From Paulinella micropora (taxonomy: Eukaryota; Cercozoa; Imbricatea; Euglyphida; Paulinellidae): DNA of 64,000 bases. The notes under the pieces are model-generated. The model was not told where the DNA came from and did not search any database. It saw only the letters and a program-made list of their open reading frames with translations. Positions 29,901-39,040 of this stretch are shown piece by piece (the first letter of the stretch is position 1; every line of letters begins with the position of its first letter). The stretch spans positions 1 through 64,000 of the forward strand of contig WBZZ01000016.1 in NCBI GenBank assembly GCA_019918135.1, read 5' to 3'. Made by a program: the position numbers and the translations under genes.

Positions 29901-31135
29901 GATTAATCTATCTTTCCCCCTCCCCCGTCGGTAAAAGGGGAGGGGGAGGTGGCAGAAAGGATTTGAGGATACAGGGGGGGTGCCCCTGCCATGGACTCAG
30001 TGGAATCTGCTTAGTCTTTGTTGCAATTCCGCCCCCTGCTCTTTGAGCCCCCCGGGCTTAGGGGGGGAGGGGAAGAGCACGAACCGCCTAGTCCCCCGTC
30101 TGAGAGCAGAGAGCGGGAAAGGGAAGAAGGCGCGCCAAGAATTTGCAATTTACGCTGAATTAAAGCTCGACAACGTCTTACACTTGACACTGAAAACTAG
30201 GAGAAGGAGAGGGAAGAGGCCGGGGAGGAGGAAGCATGGATTGTCTTAGTCCCCCGTCTGAGAATCGGGAGCGGGAGAGGAGGAGGGTAGGGGCGCGCTA
30301 AGAATCTACAAGAAAAAACCACGCGAGAAAAAACCACGCGAGAAAAAATTACTGACAAAATTTTAATCTTGGTACCGAGAACGTGTACAGGGAGGGGGCG
30401 GGGTGTGCTTTTCCCCCCCCCCTGTCCCTTGTTTGCGCGTGCAAACGCGTTCCAACAAAATTTTCTTTTCGACTTTTCATATTTCCGCAGATATTTCCGC
30501 AGATCCTGCAGAGGGAACAGGCAGGGAAGAAGGAAGCACGAATTGTCGGGAGTGGTAGTGGGAAGGGGGAGGAGCAGGGGCGCGCTAAGATCGTACAAAA
30601 AAGAATCACGCAAAAAAAAGAAATCCCTGACAAAGCTTTAATATTGGCACTGAGAACAGGGAGCGGGAGAGGGAAAGGGCAGGGGGGGGGGTTGCGCCAA
30701 TAAAATGTAAAGTACGCTGAATTACAGCTCGACGGTCTTACAATTGGCGCTGAAAGCTAGGAGAGGAGAGGGAAGAAGCACGGGAGTGGGGCGCAAAGAA
30801 AGTGCAAGGAAAGTCCACGCTGAATTAAAACTCGACAAGGCATTACACTTGACACTTGCAACGGCACCCTCAGGCTGCCGCAGCATCAGGCCCACTCGAC
30901 GGTCTTACACTCGGGCACTGAAAACTAGGAGCAGAGCACCGTGCTCCAGCACGACCCTGCGGCGAATGGATGGGCGGTGGTTAATGTGCTAGGAAGTTTT
31001 GGGAGCCCACAGGCGGGAGAGAGGGGGGCTCAAAGAACAGGGGAGGAGCAAGGGGGGAGAGAGAGAGCGCAGAAGCTACCAAAAAAACATATGAAACGCC
31101 TCAACTGTGCCTCCCCCCAATGCCGGGGCCGGGCC
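26945..31135. repeat. 4-kb repeat mosaic
   Basis: No gene supported over more than 4 kb. Contains A modules near 27200, 27430, 28695, 29000, 29475, 29535, 30155, 30715 and 30820; B modules near 27060, 28590, 29350, 29850, 30330 and 30625; D modules at 28127-28275, 29055-29115, 29657-29795 and 30930-30990; E blocks at 28045-28130, 28404-28510 and 30425-30540; G modules at 27585-27620 and (inverted) 29255-29285 and 31060-31095; H modules (GCAACGGCACCCTCAGGCTG) at about 28868, 29575 and 30855; C hairpins such as 29186-29222. The same module order recurs, so this is a composite repeat of about 300-600 bp in several generations. Confidence 0.7.
28127..28275 (+). repeat. D module, type copy
   Basis: Starts with nested palindromes (in most copies GGAGCAC/GTGCTCC followed by CGTGCT/AGCACG), then GGCGGATGGATGGGCGGTGG, AATGTGCTAGGAGGACAAGA, GACGGCATCCTGTCCGTGCC, GTGCGCAAGG and an A-rich end. 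Other copies, some inverted: about 10090, 10840, 29055, 29657, 30930, 37353, 41917, 51585, 52590, 53805, 54375, 55140, 63668. Degraded relatives occur at 44738, 46400 and 46730. No frame is conserved between copies. Confidence 0.7.
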
Positions 31136-31810
31136 CTTCTCCCTTGTCGAGACTCCGGCTGAAGTTCTGGCGGATTTTTTGGTACTTTCTTGATGGCGCT
31201 TTTAGCGAAGGAGGTTTGGCGGTCTGTGCATGTGATATGGCTGAAAAAGGGCAGCGTTGCCAGGCTTTTCTGGCAATACTGCCCTTTTCGGCCATATCAT
31301 GCCAGGCGAACACATGCGCAAAATTTGGCGACAAATTTTGTGCAAAAAAAAAGAGAGAAAGAGAAAAATCCTCTTGCCGGAAAAAAGGGGAGGGGGAACG
31401 GAGGGAAGAGGGGAGAGGGAGGGAAGAGGGAAGAGGGAAGAAAGAGGGAAGAGGAAGGGAAGAGGGACGAGGGAGGGGAGAGGGAGGGGCGCCACCGTTC
31501 TATTCCCTTCCCCCTTCTCTCCCCCTTCCCCCTTATCTTCCCGCTCCCTCTTATCTTCCCGCTCCCTCCTCCCTCCGAAGGGGGAGGGAGTGCGCAAGAC
31601 ATTTGCGCAACAAAAAAAAAATTGGCGCGCGGTTTTTTCCGCGGGAAAACTACCACTAAAACCCCGCAGAAAGAGACCGGAGCGGCCCGTCTATTTGGCG
31701 CTAAGTTTGGCACGACTATGATACGACCGGAAAAGACAGTGCTTCCAGGTTGTTTCGTAGAAATGCCTTTTTTCAGCTCTATCGCTCCCGAGATTTGACC
31801 ATATCACACC
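31136..31810 (+). repeat. element F, copy 2 (near complete)
   Basis: Order: CTTGTCGAGACTCCGGCTG, TTGATGGCGCTTTTAGCGAAG, left hairpin (arms GATATGGCTGAAAAAGG / CCTTTTCGGCCATATC, about 31230-31300), AAATTTGGCGACAAATTT, GA-rich then CT-rich interior, TTTTTTCCGCGGGAAAAC, AAGTTTGGCACGACTATGAT, right hairpin (AAAAGACAGTGCTT...GAAATGCCTTTTTTC) and GACCATATCAC. It encodes nothing convincing. Terminal hairpins with a non-coding interior fit a non-autonomous element mobilised by an enzyme encoded elsewhere. Confidence 0.75.
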
Positions 31811-32016
31811 CCCCCCCCTTCCCCCCGGGGAGCAGAGCGGGAAAGGAGGAGTGGGGGCGCGCTAAAAATTTACAAGAAAAATTTAATTAAAAGAAAATCC
31901 CTGACAAGGTTTAAATCTTGGCACTGAGAAGGGGGCGCGCCAAGAATGTATAAATTTACGCTGAATTAAAGCTCGACAAAGCCTTACACTTGGCATTGAG
32001 AACTAAGAGAGAGGAG
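31811..32016. repeat. B and A modules
   Basis: A B module (GCGCGCTAAAAATTTACAAG, about 31857-31930) is followed directly by an A module (GCGCGCCAAGAATGTATAAA, about 31934-32010), a pairing also seen after element F copies 3 and 4. Confidence 0.6.
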
Positions 32017-32260
32017 CATATGCAAGCAGGTTCTTTGCCTCCAGGAGTTTTATTTCGCGTTCTATCTCGTCCAAAACCACGCGGCGGCGCTTGGCCTGGG
32101 GTTCCTGTTCCGACTCGCGCTGCTGCAGCAAAATCTAACTGCTGGCGCTCTGTGCAGGTCGCTCGGTGAGTCGGCACTGCCATGTTGACCTGCGATCGGG
32201 TTAACATATTTTTTGTAAAGATGCAAAGCTCGTTCTATTTTTGTAGCAGGATGTGGCTGT
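32017..32260 (-). pseudogene. partial copy of the coiled-coil gene 5' part
   Basis: Matches 25318-25640 (start of the 215-aa coiled-coil gene plus its upstream sequence) with an internal piece missing. Only the first few dozen codons (LTRSQVNMAVPTHRATC) and a short later segment are present, so no functional protein is expected. It sits just upstream of the surface-protein gene, in the opposite orientation. Confidence 0.7.
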
Positions 32261-32387
32261 AGGGGGGGGGGCACGCCCCCCCTCTCCCTTATCATTCTTC
32301 TTTCCCCGAGGGAGGAAAACTTGCTGCTGCGCTTGTTCTTTGGCTCCCGTTTCACTTAAGGATTTGCCAAATACAAGCAAAGAATCG

Positions 32388-33299
32388 ATGCTGTTGCTGC
32401 TGACGACGAGCGTCCTGCTGCTGCTGGTCCGCTCTGTGAGGGGCGCCTGCGATTGCTACGGCTGCACCAGTACGGTGACAGTGAGTACGAACGCGTGGCT
32501 CCCCGCTCCCAGCGCATGCTCGGACCCGAGCCACGCCCTGGCCGTGAGCAATTTGCGCATTGCTTCGACGGACGACTCTACTTTCGACGTGAGGGGCTGG
32601 ACGAATTCCAGCCGGGAGTACTATTACACGGCCCTGAGCGACAGCGGCGTGACGTGCTTTAACCTGGGAGCGGACACGGACGTGGGCGTGACGGCCGACA
32701 TGCGCCTGCAGGTGACGTGCAAGAACCAGTTTTTTAGTTGTCCCCTGACGTACGAAGTGAAGTACGCCTGCCGCAAACTGGACCCGTGCAGCTGCCCCAC
32801 ATGCACGGACAACACAACGGTGCCCGCGGGCACCTCGGACGAACTCAGCCCCAACCTCCAGTGCACCAACGGCCTGTACCTGGAGAAGCTGCAGGTCCGG
32901 GCGCTGAACGCGGGCCGGACGGTGTCTCCGGACTTGTTTACGGTGCGCGTGCGCACGGCGCGAGACGCGACCACGTACGCGATAGGGCCGTCGTTGCTCG
33001 AACCCAACTCTTGCTTCTCGTACACGAACCCTCCCGGCGATTATATTGATAGTGCGAATGTGTACATCTATGTCAAGTGCGAGAACGCGGAGCGTCCCTG
33101 CTTGTTAGAGTTCGTGGGCAGGGCGCGCTGCCGCTCTCCACTGACCACGACGAGCGCGCCGACCACGACGAGCGCGGCGACCCGCACAGGGGGATCGGGG
33201 ACGACGAGCGCGCCGGCCAGAACCAGCGCGGCCGCCCCAAGGGTGGGGCCGGGGGCGGCCGCACTGGTGTTCGGGGTGGGCCTGGCCCTGCTCACGTAA
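32388..33299 (+). CDS. secreted, GPI-anchored-like protein with two Cys-rich domains
   Basis: A 303-aa protein from ATG 32388, chosen because it starts a textbook signal peptide (LLLLTTSVLLLLVRSVRG, cleavage likely before ACDC). Two homologous domains follow, about residues 20-132 and 133-247: each starts with CxCxxC (CDCYGC, CSCPTC), has a central Cys (SACSD, NLQCTN), a CF pair (TCFN, SCFS) and ends with PL/PC-x-EV/EF then A-C/ARCR. N-glycosylation sites (NSS, NTT) are present. Residues 250-285 are a Thr/Ser/Ala/Pro stalk (TTTSAPTTTSAATRT) and the last 15 are hydrophobic without a charged tail (GAAALVFGVGLALLT), as in GPI-anchored proteins. It should be exposed on the host or particle surface. 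Family unknown; possibly an adhesin or receptor mimic. Confidence 0.85.
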   Translation: MLLLLTTSVLLLLVRSVRGACDCYGCTSTVTVSTNAWLPAPSACSDPSHALAVSNLRIASTDDSTFDVRGWTNSSREYYYTALSDSGVTCFNLGADTDVGVTADMRLQVTCKNQFFSCPLTYEVKYACRKLDPCSCPTCTDNTTVPAGTSDELSPNLQCTNGLYLEKLQVRALNAGRTVSPDLFTVRVRTARDATTYAIGPSLLEPNSCFSYTNPPGDYIDSANVYIYVKCENAERPCLLEFVGRARCRSPLTTTSAPTTTSAATRTGGSGTTSAPARTSAAAPRVGPGAAALVFGVGLALLT

Positions 33300-33459
33300 A
33301 CGCACCACATTGCGGTGAGGGGGGGGAGAAGGGAAGAGAGAGGGCGAATGTGTTTTTTTTAATCATTAAAAAGCAACGTCTTGAGCAAAGTCACTACTAC
33401 GCCGGCTATTTCTTTCCCAAGCTGTCTTTTCTCTCCGGTCGGTCGGTGCCACGGATTTC

Positions 33460-33831
33460 TCAGAGGTACGCGCTCACTCCGTAGTTGTCGAGCTGGTTGA
33501 TGGCTTGGAACGTGCGGAAACGTGCCTCTCGCTCTTCCCAGTCAGGCAACCTCTCTTTATCTCTGGTGCTTTGGACGATGGCCTTCCGCAGCTCATTCGC
33601 CGCCAGCCGGACAGTGCTCTCCAGATACTCACGAGAAGCGTCGACTACGAAGTCAGCTAGGGCCTCATCTACTTGTGCTACATTCGTAGCCTCCAGCACG
33701 CGGTCCTTCACCTTCTCAGCATAAGCTTTCCACTGGGGTGGCTCCATGGGTTCCTTGATCTTGTACGCGCCGGGATCGCGCGGCACCTCGGCCAGCTTGC
33801 CCGGGTTGGCTGGGCGCGGGGGGCAGGACAT
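33460..33831 (-). CDS. small helical protein or C-terminal piece of the HNH-family gene
   Basis: A 123-aa frame from ATG 33831. It is basic at the start (PPRPANPGKLAEVPRDPG) and then almost all helix (EKVKDRVLEATNVAQVDEAL, EYLESTVRLAANELRKAIVQ, EEREARFRTFQAINQLDNY). Upstream the frame continues without a break into an out-of-frame reading of the duplicated HNH-family segment, so the gene was either placed next to it by duplication or is the end of a larger copy. No motif recognised. Confidence 0.6.
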   Translation of the reverse strand: MSCPPRPANPGKLAEVPRDPGAYKIKEPMEPPQWKAYAEKVKDRVLEATNVAQVDEALADFVVDASREYLESTVRLAANELRKAIVQSTRDKERLPDWEEREARFRTFQAINQLDNYGVSAYL

Positions 33832-33864
33832 ACTGACTAGACGAGCGGGGCCGTTGGCGGATTC

Positions 33865-34078
33865 CGAGGTAAACAGGCTGTGTCTCAATTTCCAGTTCAG
33901 GATGGACCCCATACATCGCACTCTGGATAGCCTGCAGATGCTTTTTGCCATTGAAACCCGAGATGTCGCTGCCATCCCAGACAGGCGCCGCCGCAACCGG
34001 CGCGTTGGGTAGTACATGCAGGAGCTGCGCCTGAGGAACGAATTCCTTGTGGTCGAGCGCGGAGTCTTCACCCGTCAT
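33865..34078 (-). pseudogene. fragment of HNH-family gene
   Basis: About 70 codons nearly identical to the middle of the frame at 26240-26854 (SALDHKEFVPQAQLLHVLPN, QAIQSAMYGVHPELEIETQP). It has neither the N-terminal region nor the HNH core. High identity indicates a recent partial duplication. Confidence 0.75.
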
Positions 34079-34307
34079 ATGCCGATGTTGCGAACACAGC
34101 GTTTCCTGTTGTCGCGCGTAGTGCCAGGGATATCATTTTAGCACGGAGCTCCCTCGAGCGTACATGGTCCAGTTTCCCTCGTCCTTTACGCCTGCATTTG
34201 CTTTCAATAAAATTTTTGGCGCGCTTGTTTTCGGCCAGGACTAATATTTTATTAATATTTTTTTTTACGTTCTTGGCGCGCTTGTGTCGTCAAGATTTCA
34301 ATCCGAT
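34079..34307. other. intergenic region
   Basis: Contains the AT-rich block TTTTATTAATATTTTTTTTT (about 34247-34266) and two TTGGCGCGCTTGT repeats (34213, 34274). It lies beyond the end of the minus-strand hydrolase gene and may hold its 3' signals. Confidence 0.45.
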
Positions 34308-35723
34308 CTATCGACGAGCCTGTGGACATTCTCTCGGGCTCGTGTGGCTTTGCTTATCAAACCAGCGCTCAATCCGAGCGGCTAGGCTTGCTCGACCAAG
34401 CCACGACCCGTGAAAGCCCGGTTCCAGGTGGGTAGAACTCTGTGGGAACATTGTTTGCATGTAGGGCAGATCGTAGTAGGTTAGGGGGTCCTTTGCCGAA
34501 AGCAGGAAGAGAGTGCTCGGGGAGTCCAGAAGATTGTGAGAGCAGTGAGGCCAGAAACAGAAGCGATAGGGCAGAAACTTAAAATAGCAACGACCTAGCT
34601 TTTCGTGCATCAGAAAAGCGGCAAAAAGCGTGGATACCCAGGGGTTCGAGGACCCGCCGCGCTGTGTCAGGATCGACAGGATCGTAGAGAACGGTTGACA
34701 GACCGCACTATAGGCCATTGTGCAGGCAGACACCGACAGCACTGGCTCAATCATGACACTGGCACCGACGTAGTAGCAACTACCATACCTTTGCAGAAAA
34801 CCATAACTCACCACAGCCCCTAGAGACCAGCCCACAATACTAATTTCCCTGATTCCAAAGCTTTGCAAGTAGGCGTGTAGTCGAGCCAAGAATCTGTCGA
34901 GGGTGACGCCCGAGCTGGTCGCGGTGAGTTCGCCAAAGTACCAAAGCGGAGCAAAGACGGGCGCCACCACCACCTCACCGGCGGGGATTGCTCGTAGCAA
35001 GTTCCAGATCGCTGCAAACTTGCAGGTGGCGCCGTGGAACAGCAGGACGACACGCGAGCCTGGGCGCACAGGTCCCCGAATGACAAGAGGAAAATCCGCG
35101 TCGCGGGCCTGCCAGACCACTCGGCCCTTCCAGCAGACGTAGGCGCACACAAGCGAGTCCAAGGCGTACATCACGCGATTGGTGATCCAGGGCAAGTCCA
35201 GAACGTGGGGTCGCATCTCCCAGATGGACGTTGCACAGCTGCGGGCGGGCTCGCGGCCACGCGGGAAGTGACGCCTCACTGCTATCAACAGCTTCCCCGC
35301 CAAGGCTAGCTTCCTTTTCCGCGCCTGCGCCCCGGCTCTGCCAGCGCACAGAATGTCACAAAACACTTGGCGCAGTTCCTGATCTGAGCACACCGCCAAG
35401 GCGCGGAAGTTAACAAGAGGAGCCACGGCAGCCTCGATCTGTTGCGCATCTGCTTTTCGGAAAAATTCCAAGCACGATAGTATATCAAGATCGCTTGGAT
35501 TGCAATGGCTGCGCTCAATCCTCCAGTGTTCGATCATCCTACGATGGGCAGACCCCGCCGGCAAGATCTTCCATGCCAACTCACAAATCAGCCAGCCCGT
35601 GAGCATGGCCCACGCCAAGAGCCTGAGCAATGCCGAGGAAGAAGACGAAACTAAGAAATACACGTCCGACAAGACCAGAAACAACGTCAGCCCAAGCGAC
35701 AAACCCTCGTACAGACCCACCAT
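34308..35723 (-). CDS. alpha/beta-hydrolase, membrane-anchored, full length
   Basis: A 471-aa protein from ATG 35723. Two hydrophobic segments at about 8-25 and 31-51 anchor the N-terminus; residues 60-215 form a helical region of unknown role. The hydrolase core starts near 223: oxyanion HG (230-231), nucleophile elbow GWSLG (298-302, Ser300), acid in SAKDPLTYYD (Asp412) and catalytic His in EPGFHGSWL (His438). The order Ser-Asp-His is that of lipases/esterases such as the ABHD family; the substrate, probably a lipid or ester at a membrane, is not knowable from sequence. It is the intact member of a three-copy family (others at 13245 and 21595). Its ATG is 128 bp from that of the divergent gene at 35852. 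Confidence 0.85.
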   Translation of the reverse strand: MVGLYEGLSLGLTLFLVLSDVYFLVSSSSSALLRLLAWAMLTGWLICELAWKILPAGSAHRRMIEHWRIERSHCNPSDLDILSCLEFFRKADAQQIEAAVAPLVNFRALAVCSDQELRQVFCDILCAGRAGAQARKRKLALAGKLLIAVRRHFPRGREPARSCATSIWEMRPHVLDLPWITNRVMYALDSLVCAYVCWKGRVVWQARDADFPLVIRGPVRPGSRVVLLFHGATCKFAAIWNLLRAIPAGEVVVAPVFAPLWYFGELTATSSGVTLDRFLARLHAYLQSFGIREISIVGWSLGAVVSYGFLQRYGSCYYVGASVMIEPVLSVSACTMAYSAVCQPFSTILSILTQRGGSSNPWVSTLFAAFLMHEKLGRCYFKFLPYRFCFWPHCSHNLLDSPSTLFLLSAKDPLTYYDLPYMQTMFPQSSTHLEPGFHGSWLGRASLAARIERWFDKQSHTSPRECPQARR

Positions 35724-35851
35724 GGCCGCAGATTTCAAACAGAAAGAGAAAGGGCCAGGGAGAGGGAAGAACTCTTTAATAAAAAACAACTATTGGTAAT
35801 AGTAACTAAAAAGAGAGAGAGAGAGAGAGAGAGGAAAGGAAGCTATTTGAG
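35724..35851. promoter_or_regulatory. divergent promoter region
   Basis: 128 bp between two divergent starts. It contains CTCTTTAATAAAAAACAAC (35770-35788) and a GA dinucleotide run (35812-35832). AT-rich sequence 60-80 bp before ATG 35852 is the likeliest promoter position, but no defined box is visible. Confidence 0.4.
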
Positions 35852-36721
35852 ATGGAAACAATAATTGAAGAGGAGGTTCTCGCGGGAGTTCCCCCGACAG
35901 CAAACGATCACCGCCCGTGTGCTCTCGCCAATTCTGAATTGGAAGTACTAGAGAAAATAGCGCTGTCGAGGGGCATGGCCGACCACGAGTCCCGCCTATC
36001 CAAGTGGCGGCGGTGGGTTTTCGTTTGGCTCTCCGGCTTCGGCCCCTCAGGCTGTGCGTTCGCAGTAGCAATGTTTAACGATGCACATGCCAACTGGAAA
36101 ATGACAAGACTGGAGTCTATCCTCTGGGTTTCGATTCCGTGCATGATTCTTCAGGTCTTGTGCTTTATCGGGGGGATTCGCCTGTCTGCAAAACTGGGAT
36201 TTCTCATCATGGGCCACGGTTCGTCCCTGAGAAAGAAGGAAGCGCTTTTAAGCAACTGGTCCAATACCGCCATCTGCGGCGCTCTGCTCTTTACCATCAC
36301 CTTTGCTATGCTTCCCGCTTTGCCGAAAAACGACGGACTGCAATCTTCTTTCATCACACAATATTACGTGCTCTGGACGTGGATGGCATCGGGCAACACG
36401 TGGTTTGCTCTTATGCTCAGTGGCGTAGCCTCGCTGTTTCTCGGAGCGTACGATGAAAAGGAGTCGTTGCAGTTTATGGCTCGTTTCCAGACACCGCTTG
36501 GGGCACCCGTATTTACCACTCTCCTGGGCATTATGTTTCTCTATATGTCTGCCTCTCTGTATGTATGGGAGGTGTACGGAAAAGTGGCGGGAGGCACGGT
36601 GTGCTTGATTTGGCCCTTTGGCATTTTCGGAGTCGTCAATGAAGGTTGGCAGATGGCTTTCTGGCACCCCATTGAGTTACAAAACCCCCCGCCCCCACCG
36701 CCGGGGGTTGCAACCTCCTGA
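35852..36721 (+). CDS. six-segment integral membrane protein, unknown
   Basis: A 289-aa protein from ATG 35852. An acidic N-terminal 45 residues (ETIIEEEVLAG) is followed by hydrophobic segments at about 50-70, 85-108, 134-157, 167-196, 213-238 and 243-260, and a short tail with PPPPPP. The loops are short, and charged residues near segment ends (LSKWRRW, RKKEALLSN) allow a topology guess of cytosolic N-terminus. There is no channel, transporter or enzyme motif that I recognise. AATAAA occurs in TTTAAATAAACAAC at 36786, about 65 bp beyond the stop, as a plausible polyadenylation signal. Confidence 0.8.
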   Translation: METIIEEEVLAGVPPTANDHRPCALANSELEVLEKIALSRGMADHESRLSKWRRWVFVWLSGFGPSGCAFAVAMFNDAHANWKMTRLESILWVSIPCMILQVLCFIGGIRLSAKLGFLIMGHGSSLRKKEALLSNWSNTAICGALLFTITFAMLPALPKNDGLQSSFITQYYVLWTWMASGNTWFALMLSGVASLFLGAYDEKESLQFMARFQTPLGAPVFTTLLGIMFLYMSASLYVWEVYGKVAGGTVCLIWPFGIFGVVNEGWQMAFWHPIELQNPPPPPPGVATS

Positions 36722-36930
36722 CGGGAAAGACTGGGTGAACTGTCTGTGATACGGCCGAAAAGGCAACAAAGGTGTTTTTACTTGGTTTAAATAAACAACT
36801 AGGTTTTGCATATATTGTTTTGTTCCTTTCTTCTAGCTTCTGCACGGGCTGCGTGGCAAGCTGTGTGTTTCTCCTTCTGTTTGCCCTCCTTCTTGTCCAC
36901 GTGGGAGAGGAGGGGAAAATATAAAAACCC
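36722..36930. promoter_or_regulatory. 3' signal and TATA-like upstream region
   Basis: Includes the AATAAA of the previous gene and TTCCTTTCTTCTAGCTTCTG (36825-36844), a G-type polypyrimidine-AG module. AAAATATAAAAACC at 36916 lies close before ATG 36931 and resembles a TATA box or an early-type AT-rich promoter. Confidence 0.4.
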
Positions 36931-37293
36931 ATGCAAGCACGGGTACTCGCAGCGACCGCCGACGACGATGAGGACCAAAACACGACGCCTCGCCTGTCTC
37001 CGCGCCTGGTAGAGGCATGCTGGCTGACTAGCACGACCACAGAGCTGTTTGAGCCCGCTGCATTGTCGACGGACAACCTGCCGTTTCTGCGCCAAGCCCA
37101 GGCGTGCCAAGGGCTGTGGCTGACCATGCTCGAAAAGTCGATCCGCAGGGGCGATCTGGCACGGGCACAGAATTTGCTACAAGCTTGGTGTGCGGAGGCT
37201 GAGGATAGTGCGAGCGCGCTCAGGAGTCTCATACCTGGCGGCCTTTTTTCGCACAAGGGGCCGGGGAGGGCGCAGAAGCTGCAAAAGAAATAA
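36931..37293 (+). CDS. small helical protein, 3' end in repeat
   Basis: A 120-aa frame from ATG 36931. Residues 10-95 look genuine: acidic (ADDDEDQNT), then helices (LVEACWLTSTTTELF, FLRQAQACQGLWLTMLEKSI, LARAQNLLQAWCAEAEDSA). The last 20 codons run into the G module (GCGCAGAAGCTGCAAAAGAAATAAATAC), so the stop is supplied by repeat DNA and the natural C-terminus may have been lost. Family unknown. Confidence 0.6.
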   Translation: MQARVLAATADDDEDQNTTPRLSPRLVEACWLTSTTTELFEPAALSTDNLPFLRQAQACQGLWLTMLEKSIRRGDLARAQNLLQAWCAEAEDSASALRSLIPGGLFSHKGPGRAQKLQKK

Positions 37294-37690
37294 ATACATG
37301 CAACGCCTCCACAGGTCGGCCTCCCTCCTTTCATATTCCCGCGGACCTTGCGCACGGTGGCTGCGCTATGGCACGGACAGGAAGCAGTCGGGGTAAGTGA
37401 AGGGGCTCTTGTCCCCCTGGCACATTGACCACAGGGGGGGCAGTACCATTCGCCGCAGGTCGTGCTGGAGCACGGTGCTCTGCTCCTAGTTTTCAGTGCC
37501 AGAGCGTAAGACCGTCGAGCTTTAATTCAGCGTAAATTACGTTTTCCTGGCGCGGCCTCTGCCCTTTCCCTCTCCCTCTTTTGGGGTCTCAGTGCCAAGA
37601 TTGAAATCTTGTCAGTAAAACTTTTTATTAAATTTTTGTACACCGGCGAAGCGCGCCCCTGCTCCTCCTTCCCTGCCTCTCCCCTTTGCA
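37263..37690. repeat. segment duplicated at 63592-64000
   Basis: Starts in the G module, then CTCCACAGGTCGGCCTCCC, an inverted D module, an inverted A module, an inverted B module and TACACCGGCGAAGCGCGC. The match to the right end of the window is nearly perfect for over 400 bp and probably continues past the window. Confidence 0.8.
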
Positions 37691-38775
37691 AGGATATGCG
37701 GAAATATCTGCAGGAATATGAAAAGTGGAAAGCAACAATTTTTTTTGGGACGCGTCTGCACGCGCAAACAAGGGACGAGAGGAATAAGCAGAGGACAAAG
37801 GTGAAAGGGGCGACGAAGGTGAGAGGGGAGACGAGAGTGAGAGGGGCGACGAGAGTGAGAGGGAAGGGCTACAACAGGTCTCCCTCACGGCGGCCCAGCC
37901 GAGCGTCTGTGTGGGAATTTCTTTTTGCGCAAGTAGATTTTGGCGCCAAATTGGCGCCTACGGCCGTTTTCCCGGGAAGGCTTAGACGTACTGCCCGGCT
38001 GGACCCTGCCGGACGCACCCTACCTCCGGACAGCACAATTTGGCGCCAAATTTAGCTGGGGCCGTTCCGGAGACTAGCAGAGAAATCGGACGTTTTCCCG
38101 CAGGGGAGAAACCCGCGGGCCTTTTACTCACACGAAAATGTTTTTCGGCCCTCTCACCTTCCCTAGAGGCAGGGAGGTGCAGAGCAAAGGGGAGCGGGGC
38201 GACAAAGGTAAGAGGGGCGACGAAAGCGAGAGGGGCGACGAGAGTGAGAGGGAAGGGCTACAACAGGTCTCCCTCACGGCGGCCCAGCCGAGCGTCTGTG
38301 TGGGATTTTCTTTTTGCGCAAGTAGATTTTGGCGCCAAATTGGTGCTTACGGCTGTTTCCCCGGGAAAGCTTAGACGTACTGCCCGGCTGGACCCTGCCG
38401 GACGCACCCTACCTCCGGACGGCACAATTTGGCGCCAAATTTGGCTGGGGCCGTTCCGGCGGCTAGCAGAGAAATCGGACGTTTTCCCGCGGGGGAGAAA
38501 CCCGCGGGCCTTTTACTCACACGAAAATGTTTTTCGGCCCTCTCACCTTCCCTAGAGGCAGGGAGGTGCAGAGCAAAGGTGAGCGGGGCGACAAAGGTGA
38601 GAGGGGCGACGAAGGTGAGAGGGAGGGGGAGGACGTCTTCCTCACGGCGGCCCAGCCGAGCGTCTGTGTGGGATTTTTTGTTGCGCAAGTAGATTTTGGC
38701 GCCAAATTGGCGCTTACGGCCGTTTTCCCGGGAAAGCTTAGACGTACTGCCTCTTTCAGCCGTATCACGTCCAAA
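37600..38775. repeat. E2F-like palindrome cluster II (three units)
   Basis: Palindromes TTTGGCGCCAAA at 37939 and 38039, 38328 and 38428, and 38695; each pair is 100 bp apart. Minisatellite blocks at 37797-37865, 38190-38253 and 38577-38624 precede the units. TTTTCCCGC occurs after each second site. The cluster ends with GTATCACGTCCAAAGTTTGGCC (element F right-end sequence) and an A module. Confidence 0.8.
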
Positions 38776-38890
38776 GTTTGGCCATATCGCGCCCCGCGGG
38801 AGAGTACAAAAAAAAGATAATTTACGCTGAATTAAAAGCTCGACAAAGTATTACACTTGGCACTGAATACTAATAATTTATTTACGCACA

Positions 38891-38965
38891 AAGGTTTGGG
38901 AAACTTACTCGAAAGTCTACAAGGAGGCTTGCTGGTACGTGCACGAGCTCAAGTCTACAGGTTAG
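38891..38965 (+). other. 24-codon coding fragment, repeated at 41473
   Basis: Reads KVWETYSKVYKEACWYVHE... to a TAG at 38963-38965. An almost identical 75 bp occurs at 41473-41547. It is too short to name; natural-looking composition and position next to the transposase tail suggest the remnant of a coding gene carried with the repeat. Confidence 0.4.
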
Positions 38966-39040
38966 ACTCAAATTAAAAGCTTTCCCTGCTCCTTGAGCCC
39001 CCTGGGCTCAGGGGACGGGAGGCACAAAACAAATTTAGGG

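Noticed and set aside
35812-35832. GA microsatellite as a promoter element
   Set aside because: Simple dinucleotide run; no evidence of function beyond position.
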